The position numbers were made by a program, and so were the translations under genes. DNA of 64,000 nucleotides from Barnesiella sp. WM24 (GTDB lineage Bacteria > Bacteroidota > Bacteroidia > Bacteroidales > Muribaculaceae). Under the pieces are notes generated by a model. That model saw only the letters and a list, made by a program, of their open reading frames with translations, made no database searches and was not told the DNA's origin. Position 1 is the stretch's first letter. Every line of letters starts with the position of its first letter. Where the stretch lies: the NCBI RefSeq assembly GCF_004570975.1, contig NZ_SPPC01000009.1:62001-126000 (forward strand), given 5' to 3'. Shown one piece after another: positions 33,082 to 41,304 of this stretch.

Positions 33082-35118
33082 TTGAAACTTTGCATTACAG
33101 AGAAACCGAGCGTAGCTAAGGATATTGCTGCGATTTTGGGTGCCGACAGGCGGCAGGACGGCTTCTATGAGGGCGGTGATTACAAGGTTACATGGACTTT
33201 CGGTCATTTATGTACACTCAAGGAGCCTGCCGATTATACTGACCTGTGGAAACGATGGTCACTCGGGGCATTGCCGATGATACCGCAGCGATTTGGCATA
33301 AAACTGATTGCCGACCGCGGCATAGAAAAGCAGTTTAACGTCATTAAAAAGCTTATTTCTGAAGCCGATGAGGTAATAAACTGCGGTGATGCCGGGCAGG
33401 AAGGAGAGCTTATCCAGCGCTGGGTCATGCAGAAAGCCGAGATAAAATGCCCGGTCAGGCGATTGTGGATAAGCTCGCTGACCGATGAGTCTATAAGGGA
33501 GGGTTTCCGTGACCTGAAGCCCGAGGCTATGTATGACCGGCTCTATCATGCCGGACTTTCACGTGCCATAGGCGACTGGATTCTCGGTATGAATGCCACG
33601 CGCCTGTATTCGTTGAAATATTCATCTCCGGGTAATGTCTTGTCAATAGGGCGTGTGCAGACTCCTACGCTTGCCCTTATCGTGCAGCGTCAGCTGGAAA
33701 TCGAGAATTTCAAACCTGAGGATTACTGGGAGCTGAAGACCCTGTATCGTGATGTCACATTTAATGTGACTTCCGGTAAGTTCAAGACCGAACAGGAGGC
33801 ACAGGCGGCTCTTGAAGCCATAACGGGAAAGCCGTTTACAGTAACCGATGTGACTGAAAAGAAGGGCAAAGAGGCGCCTCCACGCTTGTTTGACCTTACG
33901 TCGCTTCAGGTGGAATGTAATAAAAAGTGGGGTTGGACAGCCGATGACACATTGCGCTACATTCAGTCGCTTTATGAAAAGAAGGTGACCACTTATCCGC
34001 GTGTAGATACTACCTATCTCAGCGAGGACATATATAAAAAGATACCGGTGATACTCGGGCAGATGAAGCCTTACGCTTCGCTGACCGCCAAGGTGCTTGC
34101 CGGAAAGATACCTAAGTCTAAGAAGGTATTTGATAATTCAAAGGTTACCGACCACCACGCCATTATCCCTACCGGTGAGGCTCCCGACAGGCTTGTCGGT
34201 GATGAAAGGAAGCTTTATCACTTGATTGCGTTAAGGTTCATTTCCGCTTTTTACCCTGACTGTACATTCATGTCGACGACAGTGCTTGGCGAGGTGGAAA
34301 AAGTCGGGTTCAAGGCTACCGGAAAGGTGATAGTAGAGCCGGGCTGGCGTGTCGTTTACGGTAATCAGCAGGACGATGACAATCAGAGTGAAGACAAGAT
34401 TTTACCCCCGTTTACCGTGGGAGAGAGCGGTCCTCATGAACCGTCGCTTTTGAAAAAGCAGACACAGCCTCCGAAGTTTTATACCGAGGGTACGCTGCTG
34501 CGCGCGATGGAGTCGGCGGGAAAGACAGTAGAGGATGAGGAGCTGCGCGAGGCGATGAAAGAAAACGGCATAGGGCGTCCGTCAACGCGTGCGGCTATCA
34601 TAGAGACGCTGTTCAAACGCCGCTACATATTCCGCGAACGTAAAAACATAAAGGCGTCGCAAGCCGGCATTGACCTGATAGCGACGATAAATGAAGAATT
34701 GTTGAAAAGCGCCAAGCTTACCGGTCTTTGGGAAAACAAATTGCGCCGTATCGAGCGTGGTGAGTTTTCGGCCTCCGATTTTATCTCTGAGCTAAAGGCT
34801 CTGATAAACGAAATTGTGATTAATGTGCTTAACGATAATTCGGCAAGGCGTATTAATGTCGAAGAGGCAGTCCCGGAAAAGAAAAAGAAGGAGTCGGCGG
34901 CTTCAGTCAAGAAGCGTCAGTCATCGCCAAGAATCAAGAGCCTTGAGGAGATAGTCTGTCCTGTATGTGGCAAAGGCTTTCTTTTGAAAGGCAGGTCGGC
35001 TTACGGATGCAGTCGATTTAAGGAAGGGTGTGATTTCCGTGTTGACTTTACCGAGTGTGGGGCTGACCTTACGCCTGCCCGTGTTGCATCGTTTGTAAAG
35101 AAAAAATATAAGCAATGA
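33082..35118 (+). CDS. topB: DNA topoisomerase III
   Basis: A 678-residue type IA topoisomerase. The Toprim start KLCITEKPSVAKDIAAILG, INCGDAGQEGELIQRWV, and the active-site region GRVQTPTLALIV and KVTTYPRVDTTYLS (catalytic Tyr) are present. A single C-terminal zinc ribbon (CPVCGKGF ... CSRFKEGCDF) follows a Lys-rich linker. The start codon is TTG, the only start that gives the conserved N-terminus. Decatenates single-strand-linked DNA. The stop overlaps the NUDIX ATG. Confidence 0.94.
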   Translation: MKLCITEKPSVAKDIAAILGADRRQDGFYEGGDYKVTWTFGHLCTLKEPADYTDLWKRWSLGALPMIPQRFGIKLIADRGIEKQFNVIKKLISEADEVINCGDAGQEGELIQRWVMQKAEIKCPVRRLWISSLTDESIREGFRDLKPEAMYDRLYHAGLSRAIGDWILGMNATRLYSLKYSSPGNVLSIGRVQTPTLALIVQRQLEIENFKPEDYWELKTLYRDVTFNVTSGKFKTEQEAQAALEAITGKPFTVTDVTEKKGKEAPPRLFDLTSLQVECNKKWGWTADDTLRYIQSLYEKKVTTYPRVDTTYLSEDIYKKIPVILGQMKPYASLTAKVLAGKIPKSKKVFDNSKVTDHHAIIPTGEAPDRLVGDERKLYHLIALRFISAFYPDCTFMSTTVLGEVEKVGFKATGKVIVEPGWRVVYGNQQDDDNQSEDKILPPFTVGESGPHEPSLLKKQTQPPKFYTEGTLLRAMESAGKTVEDEELREAMKENGIGRPSTRAAIIETLFKRRYIFRERKNIKASQAGIDLIATINEELLKSAKLTGLWENKLRRIERGEFSASDFISELKALINEIVINVLNDNSARRINVEEAVPEKKKKESAASVKKRQSSPRIKSLEEIVCPVCGKGFLLKGRSAYGCSRFKEGCDFRVDFTECGADLTPARVASFVKKKYKQ

Positions 35119-35627
35119 ATAAAGAGGAAATCTTTCCGCTTGTCAACAGTGATGGCGAGGTGGTCGGTAAGGCCACGCGCAGTGAATGTCACAGCGGGTC
35201 TATGCTGATGCATCCTGTGGTGCATCTTCATGTCATGAAGAAAGGGGGATGGCTGTATCTGCAGCAGCGCTCCATGTCAAAGGACATACAGCCCGGTAAG
35301 TGGGACACTGCGGTAGGCGGTCATGTCGATTTTGGGGAAAGCGTAGAGGATGCCTTGATGCGTGAGGCGCGGGAAGAGCTTGGCTTGAGCGGATTTACTC
35401 CCGTAAGTCTTGCGCCTTATGTGTTCAGGTCGTCACGTGAATGTGAATTGATTAACCCTTATTATGTCTACGTTGATGACGATGTTGAGTTGACTCCTGA
35501 TCCCGGGGAGATTAGCGCCGGTCGATTCTGGCATGTTGAAGAAATCGTCAGGAATTTGCATAATAATGTTTTTACTCCTAATTTTGAGGAAGAATTTGAA
35601 TCACGAATTAAACAATATCTGAAGTGA
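35115..35627 (+). CDS. NUDIX hydrolase (isopentenyl-diphosphate isomerase-like subgroup)
   Basis: A 170-residue NUDIX protein. The NUDIX box is in GGHVDFGESVEDALMREAREELG. The N-terminal FPLVNSDGEVVGKATRSECH and HLHVMKKGGWLYLQQRS resemble the IPP isomerase-like NUDIX subgroup (YfcD type). It hydrolyses an unknown nucleoside diphosphate derivative. It overlaps topB by 4 bp and the next small gene by 4 bp. Confidence 0.85.
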   Translation: MNKEEIFPLVNSDGEVVGKATRSECHSGSMLMHPVVHLHVMKKGGWLYLQQRSMSKDIQPGKWDTAVGGHVDFGESVEDALMREAREELGLSGFTPVSLAPYVFRSSRECELINPYYVYVDDDVELTPDPGEISAGRFWHVEEIVRNLHNNVFTPNFEEEFESRIKQYLK

Positions 35628-35872
35628 ACGTTGGTTGGACTTTTCATGATTATCTGCTCCAGTGGATCTGGGTGGGGATAATTGTTGTCTGTGCGGTGGT
35701 GTTCTGTATACGACGCTTCATGCGGTCTTCACGTTTGGGTGGAGATAAATCTGACGATGCATGTGGCGATTGTCCGCTAAAGAGCGATTGCAATAAGAGC
35801 GTGTCGGAGTGTGACAATATCCCTGATGACAGAAGGCGTGGCGGCCCCGGGTCGTCGTGTAGCTGTTGCTGA
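35624..35872 (+). CDS. Small Cys-rich membrane protein, FeoB-associated-like
   Basis: An 82-residue protein starting with GTG in a GTGA overlap with the NUDIX gene. One N-terminal transmembrane helix (about 10-30) is followed by a cytoplasmic-type tail with nine Cys, including DACGDCPLKSDCNKSVSEC and a terminal CSCC. Such helix-plus-Cys tails resemble FeoB-associated Cys-rich proteins, but no feo gene is nearby, so metal binding is only a suggestion. Confidence 0.65.
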   Translation: MNVGWTFHDYLLQWIWVGIIVVCAVVFCIRRFMRSSRLGGDKSDDACGDCPLKSDCNKSVSECDNIPDDRRRGGPGSSCSCC

Positions 35873-35874
35873 CT

Positions 35875-36657
35875 TTATTCCTCCTGATAGAGCTGCGATA
35901 GTTTGTGTTCCAGGTCGGTTGATGACAGTCGGCTTGTAATCTTGCCTTTATAGGCAAATGATATGCCTCCCGTTTCCTCGCTGACTACAACTGCCGCAGC
36001 ATCGGTCGCCTGACTGATGCCGAGTGCCGAACGGTGGCGCAGACCCATTGAACGGGGTATATTGGTGTCATGGCTCACGGGCAATATGCAGCCCGCCGCC
36101 TTTATTCGGTCATGGGCTATAATCATGGCACCGTCATGTAACGGGGAATTTTTGAAAAATATATTCTCAATCAGCCTTGAATTGATATAAGCGTCAATCA
36201 TGTCGCCGCTTTTTTCGTAATGTTCGAGCGGTATTGACTGTTCGATTACTATCAGCGCGCCTGTCTTGGACTTGGACATAGACATGCAGGCATATACAAT
36301 CGGCATAACCCATTTCCTCATGTCGGCATCATGGTCTTTGTTTCCGTGATGATGCCGGAACATGTCACGCAGGAACCGCCATCGTTTATGGTTGCCTATT
36401 TCAACCAGAAACCTTTTTATCTGGTCTTGAAAAAGGATTACCAGAATTATAAGACCGATTGACATCACTTTGTCAAGTATCGTACCGATCAGTCTCATTT
36501 CCAGTATTTCCGACGCAACTACCCACACGATGATGAATGCGAGCACTCCGAAAAATATGTTGATTGTGCCCGACTCCTTCATTATCCTGTAGAGATAAAA
36601 AAGGATTAGTGCGACAATTATTATGTCGAGGGCGTCTTTTAGTCCGAATGGTGTCAT
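35875..36657 (-). CDS. cdaA: Diadenylate cyclase
   Basis: A 260-residue membrane enzyme making c-di-AMP from two ATP. Three transmembrane helices lie within residues 1-85. The DAC domain has NSPLHDGAMII and GLRHRSALGIS, the two catalytic motifs. It overlaps folP by 4 bp, so both are translated from one leftward mRNA. It probably sets turgor and cell-wall homeostasis through c-di-AMP, as in other phyla. No phosphodiesterase gene lies in the window. Confidence 0.93.
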   Translation of the reverse strand: MTPFGLKDALDIIIVALILFYLYRIMKESGTINIFFGVLAFIIVWVVASEILEMRLIGTILDKVMSIGLIILVILFQDQIKRFLVEIGNHKRWRFLRDMFRHHHGNKDHDADMRKWVMPIVYACMSMSKSKTGALIVIEQSIPLEHYEKSGDMIDAYINSRLIENIFFKNSPLHDGAMIIAHDRIKAAGCILPVSHDTNIPRSMGLRHRSALGISQATDAAAVVVSEETGGISFAYKGKITSRLSSTDLEHKLSQLYQEE

Positions 36658-37502
36658 TGCCTGTATGTGAGATTGATGATTTTTACTGCCTCGGCGGCTT
36701 CTTTTACATCATGCACCCGCAGGATTGCCGCTCCTGAGAGCAGAGAGATGGTGTTTATTACTGTCGTGCCGTTGAGTGATTGCTGAGGGGTTATGTCAAG
36801 AGGGCGATATATCATCGACTTTCTTGAGACGCCGACAAGCAGCGGGCGGTCAAGGATATTGAAAAGTTTCAGGTTGCGGAGCAGGGTGTAGTTTTGCTCG
36901 ACATTCTTTGCAAATCCGAATCCGGGGTCGACTATGATGTCTTTTACCCCGAGAAGTGACAGACGTTCGATTTTTGCCGACAACTCGGCAAGCACCTCTG
37001 CGGTGACATCGTTGTACCGGTCGAGTGACGACATGGTGGAAGGTGTGCCGCGCATGTGCATCAGTATGTAAGGCACATTGAGCTTTGCCACGGTGTCAAA
37101 CATCCTGTCATCAAGATTGCCACCGGAGATGTCGTTGATTATGTCGGCGTCAAGTTGGGTGATTGACGTTTCTGCTACTTCCGCGCGGAAAGTGTCTATG
37201 CTGACGGGTATGTCGGCGTTGACTGAGCGTATGGCTTGCATGCCGGCAGCGAGCCTGTCGATTTCCTCCTGTGGCGACACATCTTCCGCACCGGGGCGTG
37301 AAGAGTAGCCTCCCAGGTCAATCCAGTCGGCTCCCTCTTCGATCATTGTCGCGACACGTCGCTTTATAGTATCAGTGTCGTTTACTCGCGATTCCGCATA
37401 GAAAGAGTCGGGGGTGACATTTATAATCCCCATGACAAGAGGCCGGTCATATTGTAACAGTGTGCCTCTTCTGTTGATAGTGAATGGCTTGAACTCTAAC
37501 AC
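36654..37502 (-). CDS. folP: Dihydropteroate synthase
   Basis: A 282-residue TIM-barrel enzyme of folate synthesis. The signatures MGIINVTPDSFYAESR, WIDLGGYSSRPGAEDVS, IINDISGG and the C-terminal AAILRVHDVKEA are all present. It condenses dihydropterin pyrophosphate with p-aminobenzoate, the sulfonamide target. It is the first gene of folP-cdaA. Confidence 0.94.
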   Translation of the reverse strand: MLEFKPFTINRRGTLLQYDRPLVMGIINVTPDSFYAESRVNDTDTIKRRVATMIEEGADWIDLGGYSSRPGAEDVSPQEEIDRLAAGMQAIRSVNADIPVSIDTFRAEVAETSITQLDADIINDISGGNLDDRMFDTVAKLNVPYILMHMRGTPSTMSSLDRYNDVTAEVLAELSAKIERLSLLGVKDIIVDPGFGFAKNVEQNYTLLRNLKLFNILDRPLLVGVSRKSMIYRPLDITPQQSLNGTTVINTISLLSGAAILRVHDVKEAAEAVKIINLTYRQ

Positions 37503-37690
37503 TCAGGTGCAAATTTAGAATATCGGTTTCCAAAGCCAAAAGTACTCAAAATCCACCGAATTAGCAAAACCTTTGGACATAGAATGAGTTAAAAAATGAT
37601 GACTGTCACAATTCTTTTGCCTGCATGTCACACTGCGCGACATAATTGACGCATAATCAGTAAAATTGAGAATAAATACCGAAATATGAG

Positions 37691-37722
37691 TTGTGACAGC
37701 ACAATTATTTTCGCTATATTTG
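37691..37722 (+). promoter_or_regulatory. Promoter of the polyferredoxin gene
   Basis: TATATTTG (37715-37722) is an exact -7 box. GTTG/TTG (37691-37693) lies 21 bp upstream. ATG follows 14 bp after the box, giving a very short leader. Confidence 0.58.
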
Positions 37723-37736
37723 TGAAATAAAAATTA

Positions 37737-39221
37737 ATGGAAACCAATCAGATAATGTTGAAGACTATACGTAGGGTTGTTGCAATAATCTGTTTCATTG
37801 CAATATCATTGTTGTTTCTTGATTTTACCGCTACGGCTATAAATGGATGGGGATGGCTTGCGAAGTGGCAGTTTATGCCTGCGCTGCTTGCCATGAATAT
37901 ACCCGTATTGGTTGTGCTGCTTCTTTTGACTCTTGTCTTGGGGCGTGTGTATTGTTCGGTCTTGTGCCCGCTCGGCGTGTTGCAGGATGTGATTTCTCAT
38001 GTGAGGGGATGGCTTGGGAGGAAGCAGCGCAGGCGCTTTGGCTATCGGAGGCCGCTTGTTGTCGTGAGGATTTTATTTCTCGCCACTTTTGCCCTGCTCG
38101 TCATGCTTGGCTTCGCGCGGTTTGCCGCCTTCATCGAGCCTTACAGTGAATATGGCAGGATAATGTCGTCGCTTGTCAAGCCTTTATATGTTGATATCAA
38201 CAATGTTTTAGCATCGTCGCAGGGCGATGATGCCTATACTTTTTACGCTGTCGATTATTTTGTCACTCCGGCGGCGGTAATCGTGGCTGCGGTCACATTG
38301 ATTGTTATCGGGTGTTTTGCCTGGATTGACGGACGATTGTATTGCAACACAATCTGCCCTGTCGGTACGATACTCGGCTATCTTTCCCGTTATTCATGGC
38401 TAAAACCTGTGATTGACCACTCGAAGTGTGTGAAGTGCGGGTTGTGTGCCAAGGAGTGTAAGGCGTCATGCATTGATTCAAAGTCGGGGACGATTGATTA
38501 TACACGATGTGTCACGTGTATGGACTGCATAGACAGTTGCCATGCAGGCGCGATAAAATATACCCGTCGTCCGGCGTCTAAGAATGTCGATGACGGAGGA
38601 CGCCGTAAGTTTCTTACCGTAGGCGCTCTTTTGGCGGGAAGCGCAGTGGCACGTGCCCAGGAGAAAACGGTGGATGGCGGTCTTGCTGTAATTATTGACA
38701 AGAAAAAGCCGGAAAGACGCACAATGATTACTCCTCCCGGAAGTCGCAGCCACAATAATTTCACGTCTCATTGCACGGCTTGCCAGCTGTGTATAAGCAA
38801 CTGCCCGGGAAATGTGCTTCGCCCGTCGGCTGAAATGAAGACTTTCATGCAGCCTGAAGTAAGCTACGAACGCGGATATTGTCGCCCGGAGTGTACCGCT
38901 TGCTCTGACGTGTGTCCTGCCGGCGCCATATTGCCTATAGACAAAGCTGAAAAAAGCTCGACTCAGATAGGTCACGCCGTCTGGGTGCGTAAAAACTGTC
39001 TGCCTGCATCGGAAGGAGTCTCGTGTGGCAATTGTGCCCGTCACTGTCCTGTCGGTGCGATAACGATGATTCCCTCGGTGGCAGGTGACTCTGAGTCGCC
39101 ACTTGTGCCCTCGGTTAATACAGAGCGCTGTATAGGCTGTGGGGCATGTGAGAATCTGTGTCCGGTAAGACCCTTCAGTGCAATATATGTCGAAGGTCAT
39201 GAAATACATCGCACTGTCTGA
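37737..39221 (+). CDS. NapH-like membrane polyferredoxin with internal Tat-type motif
   Basis: A 494-residue iron-sulfur membrane protein. Four hydrophobic segments lie within about residues 10-200, with the NapH-type motifs YCSVLCPLGVLQD and YCNTICPVGTILGY. Two 4Fe-4S motifs follow (CVKCGLCAKECKASC; CVTCMDCIDSCHAGAI). A twin-arginine motif with a hydrophobic stretch (RRKFLTVGALLAGSAVARA, Arg289-Arg290) comes next, then four more Cys clusters (CTACQLCISNCP; CTACSDVCPAG; CGNCARHCPVG; CIGCGACENLCP). It looks like a NapH-like half joined to an NrfC/DmsB-like half. It probably moves electrons between quinol and a periplasmic partner; the following gene is a candidate. Confidence 0.82.
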   Translation: METNQIMLKTIRRVVAIICFIAISLLFLDFTATAINGWGWLAKWQFMPALLAMNIPVLVVLLLLTLVLGRVYCSVLCPLGVLQDVISHVRGWLGRKQRRRFGYRRPLVVVRILFLATFALLVMLGFARFAAFIEPYSEYGRIMSSLVKPLYVDINNVLASSQGDDAYTFYAVDYFVTPAAVIVAAVTLIVIGCFAWIDGRLYCNTICPVGTILGYLSRYSWLKPVIDHSKCVKCGLCAKECKASCIDSKSGTIDYTRCVTCMDCIDSCHAGAIKYTRRPASKNVDDGGRRKFLTVGALLAGSAVARAQEKTVDGGLAVIIDKKKPERRTMITPPGSRSHNNFTSHCTACQLCISNCPGNVLRPSAEMKTFMQPEVSYERGYCRPECTACSDVCPAGAILPIDKAEKSSTQIGHAVWVRKNCLPASEGVSCGNCARHCPVGAITMIPSVAGDSESPLVPSVNTERCIGCGACENLCPVRPFSAIYVEGHEIHRTV

Positions 39222-39295
39222 TGTTGTCACTTGACCGCGACATGATGCAAAATATAACAATAAACTGTTTTTTTAGTTTCTCATATTGAAGCAAG

Positions 39296-40690
39296 ATGAA
39301 TGACAAGCATATAAATAGACGTAATTTTCTTAATATACTGGGAGGCGGCGCGCTGGCGGTGACTGCTGCGTCGTGTCTGCGTAAATCTGACGGGAACGAC
39401 ACCCCTTCGTCAATGGCGTCAGGTGACCCTGCCGGCGGGGAGATGACTTATCGTGTCAATCCCAATACTGGTGATAAGGTCTCGATACTTGGGTTCGGGT
39501 GTATGCGTCTGCCTACATTGGCGACTGAAAATGCCGATGGCAATAATATCGACCAGGAAGCTGTTAACAGGCAGGTGGATTATGCCCTCGCCCACGGAAT
39601 CAATTATTTTGACACATCGCCGGCTTATTGTAAAGGATTCAGTGAGCGTGCTATGGGCATCGCGCTTAGCCGTCATCCGCGTGACAGTTACTTTATCGCG
39701 ACGAAGCTTTCAAATTTCGCTCCCGATACATGGTCAAGAAAAAATTCTTTGGCGATGTATCATAACTCGATGAAAGAGCTCCGGGTCGACTACATAGACT
39801 ACTTGTTGCTGCATGGAATCGGCATGGGCGGCATGGACTCGTTAAACGGCAGATATATTGATAATGGCATACTTGATTTTCTTGTAAAGGAGAAAGAGTC
39901 GGGGAAGATAAGAAATCTCGGTTTTTCCTATCATGGCGATGTGGAAGTGTTTGACTATCTTCTTAAAATGCAGGATGAGGGTCGCATACACTGGGATTTC
40001 GTCCAGATTCAATTGAACTACATTGACTGGAAACATGCAAAGGAGGTCAATCCGAGAAACACTAATGCCGAATATTTATACGAAGAGCTTGAAAAGCGCG
40101 GTATTCCTGCTGTAATCATGGAGCCGCTTCTTGGCGGAAGGCTCGCGCAGGTAAATGAACACCTTGCCGGGAAGTACAAGAGCCTGCGTCCTGATGACAG
40201 TATTGCTTCATGGGCATTCCGTTTTGCCGGTACGCCTAAAGGTGTGCTGACGGTATTGAGCGGCATGACTTACATGGAGCATCTTCAGGATAACCTGCAC
40301 ACTTACTCTCCGCTTGAACCTTGTACGGATGAAGAGCTTGTGATGCTGGAGAATGCGGCACGCGAGATACTGCATTTCCCCACGGTCCCTTGTACTGATT
40401 GTAAATACTGCATGCCGTGTCCCTATGGTCTTGACATTCCGGCGATATTCAGCCATTACAATAAATGTATAAATGAAGGCTTTGTCAATGAGGACACTAC
40501 CGACCCGGCTTATCGAAAGGCGCGAAAGGCATTTCTTGTCGGATATGACCGTTCGGTCCCGAAGCTGCGACAGGCAAATCACTGTATTGGCTGCGGTCAA
40601 TGTAAGCCCCATTGTCCGCAGGCGATAGATATTCCGGCGCGCATGGTTGCCATTGACAATTACGTGGAATCGCTGAAGCGAAACAAGTGA
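39296..40690 (+). CDS. Exported aldo/keto reductase with C-terminal 4Fe-4S ferredoxin domain
   Basis: A 464-residue protein with a Tat-type start (RRNFLNILGGGALAVTAASC; Arg8-Arg9) that also ends in a lipobox-like Cys27. The aldo/keto reductase barrel (about 55-340) includes ILGFGCMRLPT, GINYFDTSPAY and YIDYLLLHGI. The C-terminal domain holds two iron-sulfur motifs (CTDCKYCMPCPYGLDIP; CIGCGQCKPHCPQAIDIP). The family is common in anaerobes; substrates are unknown. It lies 74 bp after the polyferredoxin gene in the same direction, and both carry Tat-type motifs, suggesting one extracytoplasmic redox pathway. Confidence 0.83.
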   Translation: MNDKHINRRNFLNILGGGALAVTAASCLRKSDGNDTPSSMASGDPAGGEMTYRVNPNTGDKVSILGFGCMRLPTLATENADGNNIDQEAVNRQVDYALAHGINYFDTSPAYCKGFSERAMGIALSRHPRDSYFIATKLSNFAPDTWSRKNSLAMYHNSMKELRVDYIDYLLLHGIGMGGMDSLNGRYIDNGILDFLVKEKESGKIRNLGFSYHGDVEVFDYLLKMQDEGRIHWDFVQIQLNYIDWKHAKEVNPRNTNAEYLYEELEKRGIPAVIMEPLLGGRLAQVNEHLAGKYKSLRPDDSIASWAFRFAGTPKGVLTVLSGMTYMEHLQDNLHTYSPLEPCTDEELVMLENAAREILHFPTVPCTDCKYCMPCPYGLDIPAIFSHYNKCINEGFVNEDTTDPAYRKARKAFLVGYDRSVPKLRQANHCIGCGQCKPHCPQAIDIPARMVAIDNYVESLKRNK

Positions 40691-40710
40691 CCGAAGCGCA
40701 ACAATATATG

Positions 40711-40750
40711 GCTGGGGACATCTGGAGTGACATCCCCCGGTGTCCTTTTT
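40711..40750 (+). terminator. Possible terminator after the aldo/keto reductase gene
   Basis: GGGGA/TCCCC or GGACA/TGTCC stems overlap and are followed by five T and C. Two alternative foldings make the exact structure uncertain. Confidence 0.45.
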
Positions 40751-40875
40751 CTAATGTTCGTGTGCTCCTGTGGAAATGCTGAATATGTGGCTGTATTCTA
40801 AAAAATGTATTTCCTCCAAAGTGATTAAAGTGATTCCACAATTTGAATGAGCGAGAAGGTAGCCTAAATTGTATG

Positions 40876-40904
40876 TTGGCTTATCTGCTTTTTTTGTAAA
40901 TTTG
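40876..40904 (+). promoter_or_regulatory. Promoter of a small membrane-protein gene
   Basis: TAAATTTG (40897-40904) with TTG (40876-40878) 18 bp upstream; the ATG follows 33 bp later. Confidence 0.5.
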
Positions 40905-40937
40905 GGTCTGATAAGAAAACTTCAAAATCAAAACATA

Positions 40938-41102
40938 ATGACCGAATATTGGTATGGCTATTTAATTATTGCAGTGGTAGCTTACCTGCTGCTCTTGGTG
41001 TGCAATAAATTTAACATTATCAAATCAAAACCATTACGTTACTTCATGGTAATTTTTGTGACCTCTGCTCTTTGTTGGATTATTTATGACCTCATTATTT
41101 GA
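40938..41102 (+). CDS. Small two-span membrane protein
   Basis: A 54-residue protein from the ATG at 40938, with two hydrophobic helices (YLIIAVVAYLLLLVC and YFMVIFVTSALCWIIYDLII) separated by a basic loop. No family recognised. A consensus promoter just upstream and a hairpin downstream support it as an independent gene. It is convergent with ftsH. Confidence 0.5.
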   Translation: MTEYWYGYLIIAVVAYLLLLVCNKFNIIKSKPLRYFMVIFVTSALCWIIYDLII

Positions 41103-41238
41103 CTGGAAAAGTATATCAAATTCTCAATCATCAACGAAATTTTCTTGGCGATGTCGGGAATAGGCCCGATGCCGAGGACATGCGGATTATCAGTAGCGGA
41201 GAATGGCTGAATGGGAATTACGAGATAAGCTATATTAA

Positions 41239-41272
41239 ATGCGCCGGATTTCGATGTCGAAATCCGGCGCAT
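41239..41272. terminator. Strong hairpin between the small membrane gene and ftsH
   Basis: A perfect 15-bp stem (ATGCGCCGGATTTCG / CGAAATCCGGCGCAT) with a 4-nt loop. Tails are T-rich but broken on both strands. It probably terminates ftsH transcription from the right. The stretch 41103-41238 holds nothing else I can support. Confidence 0.75.
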
Positions 41273-41304
41273 ACATTTATGAAAAAGTTAAAACGTCTGA
41301 TTGT

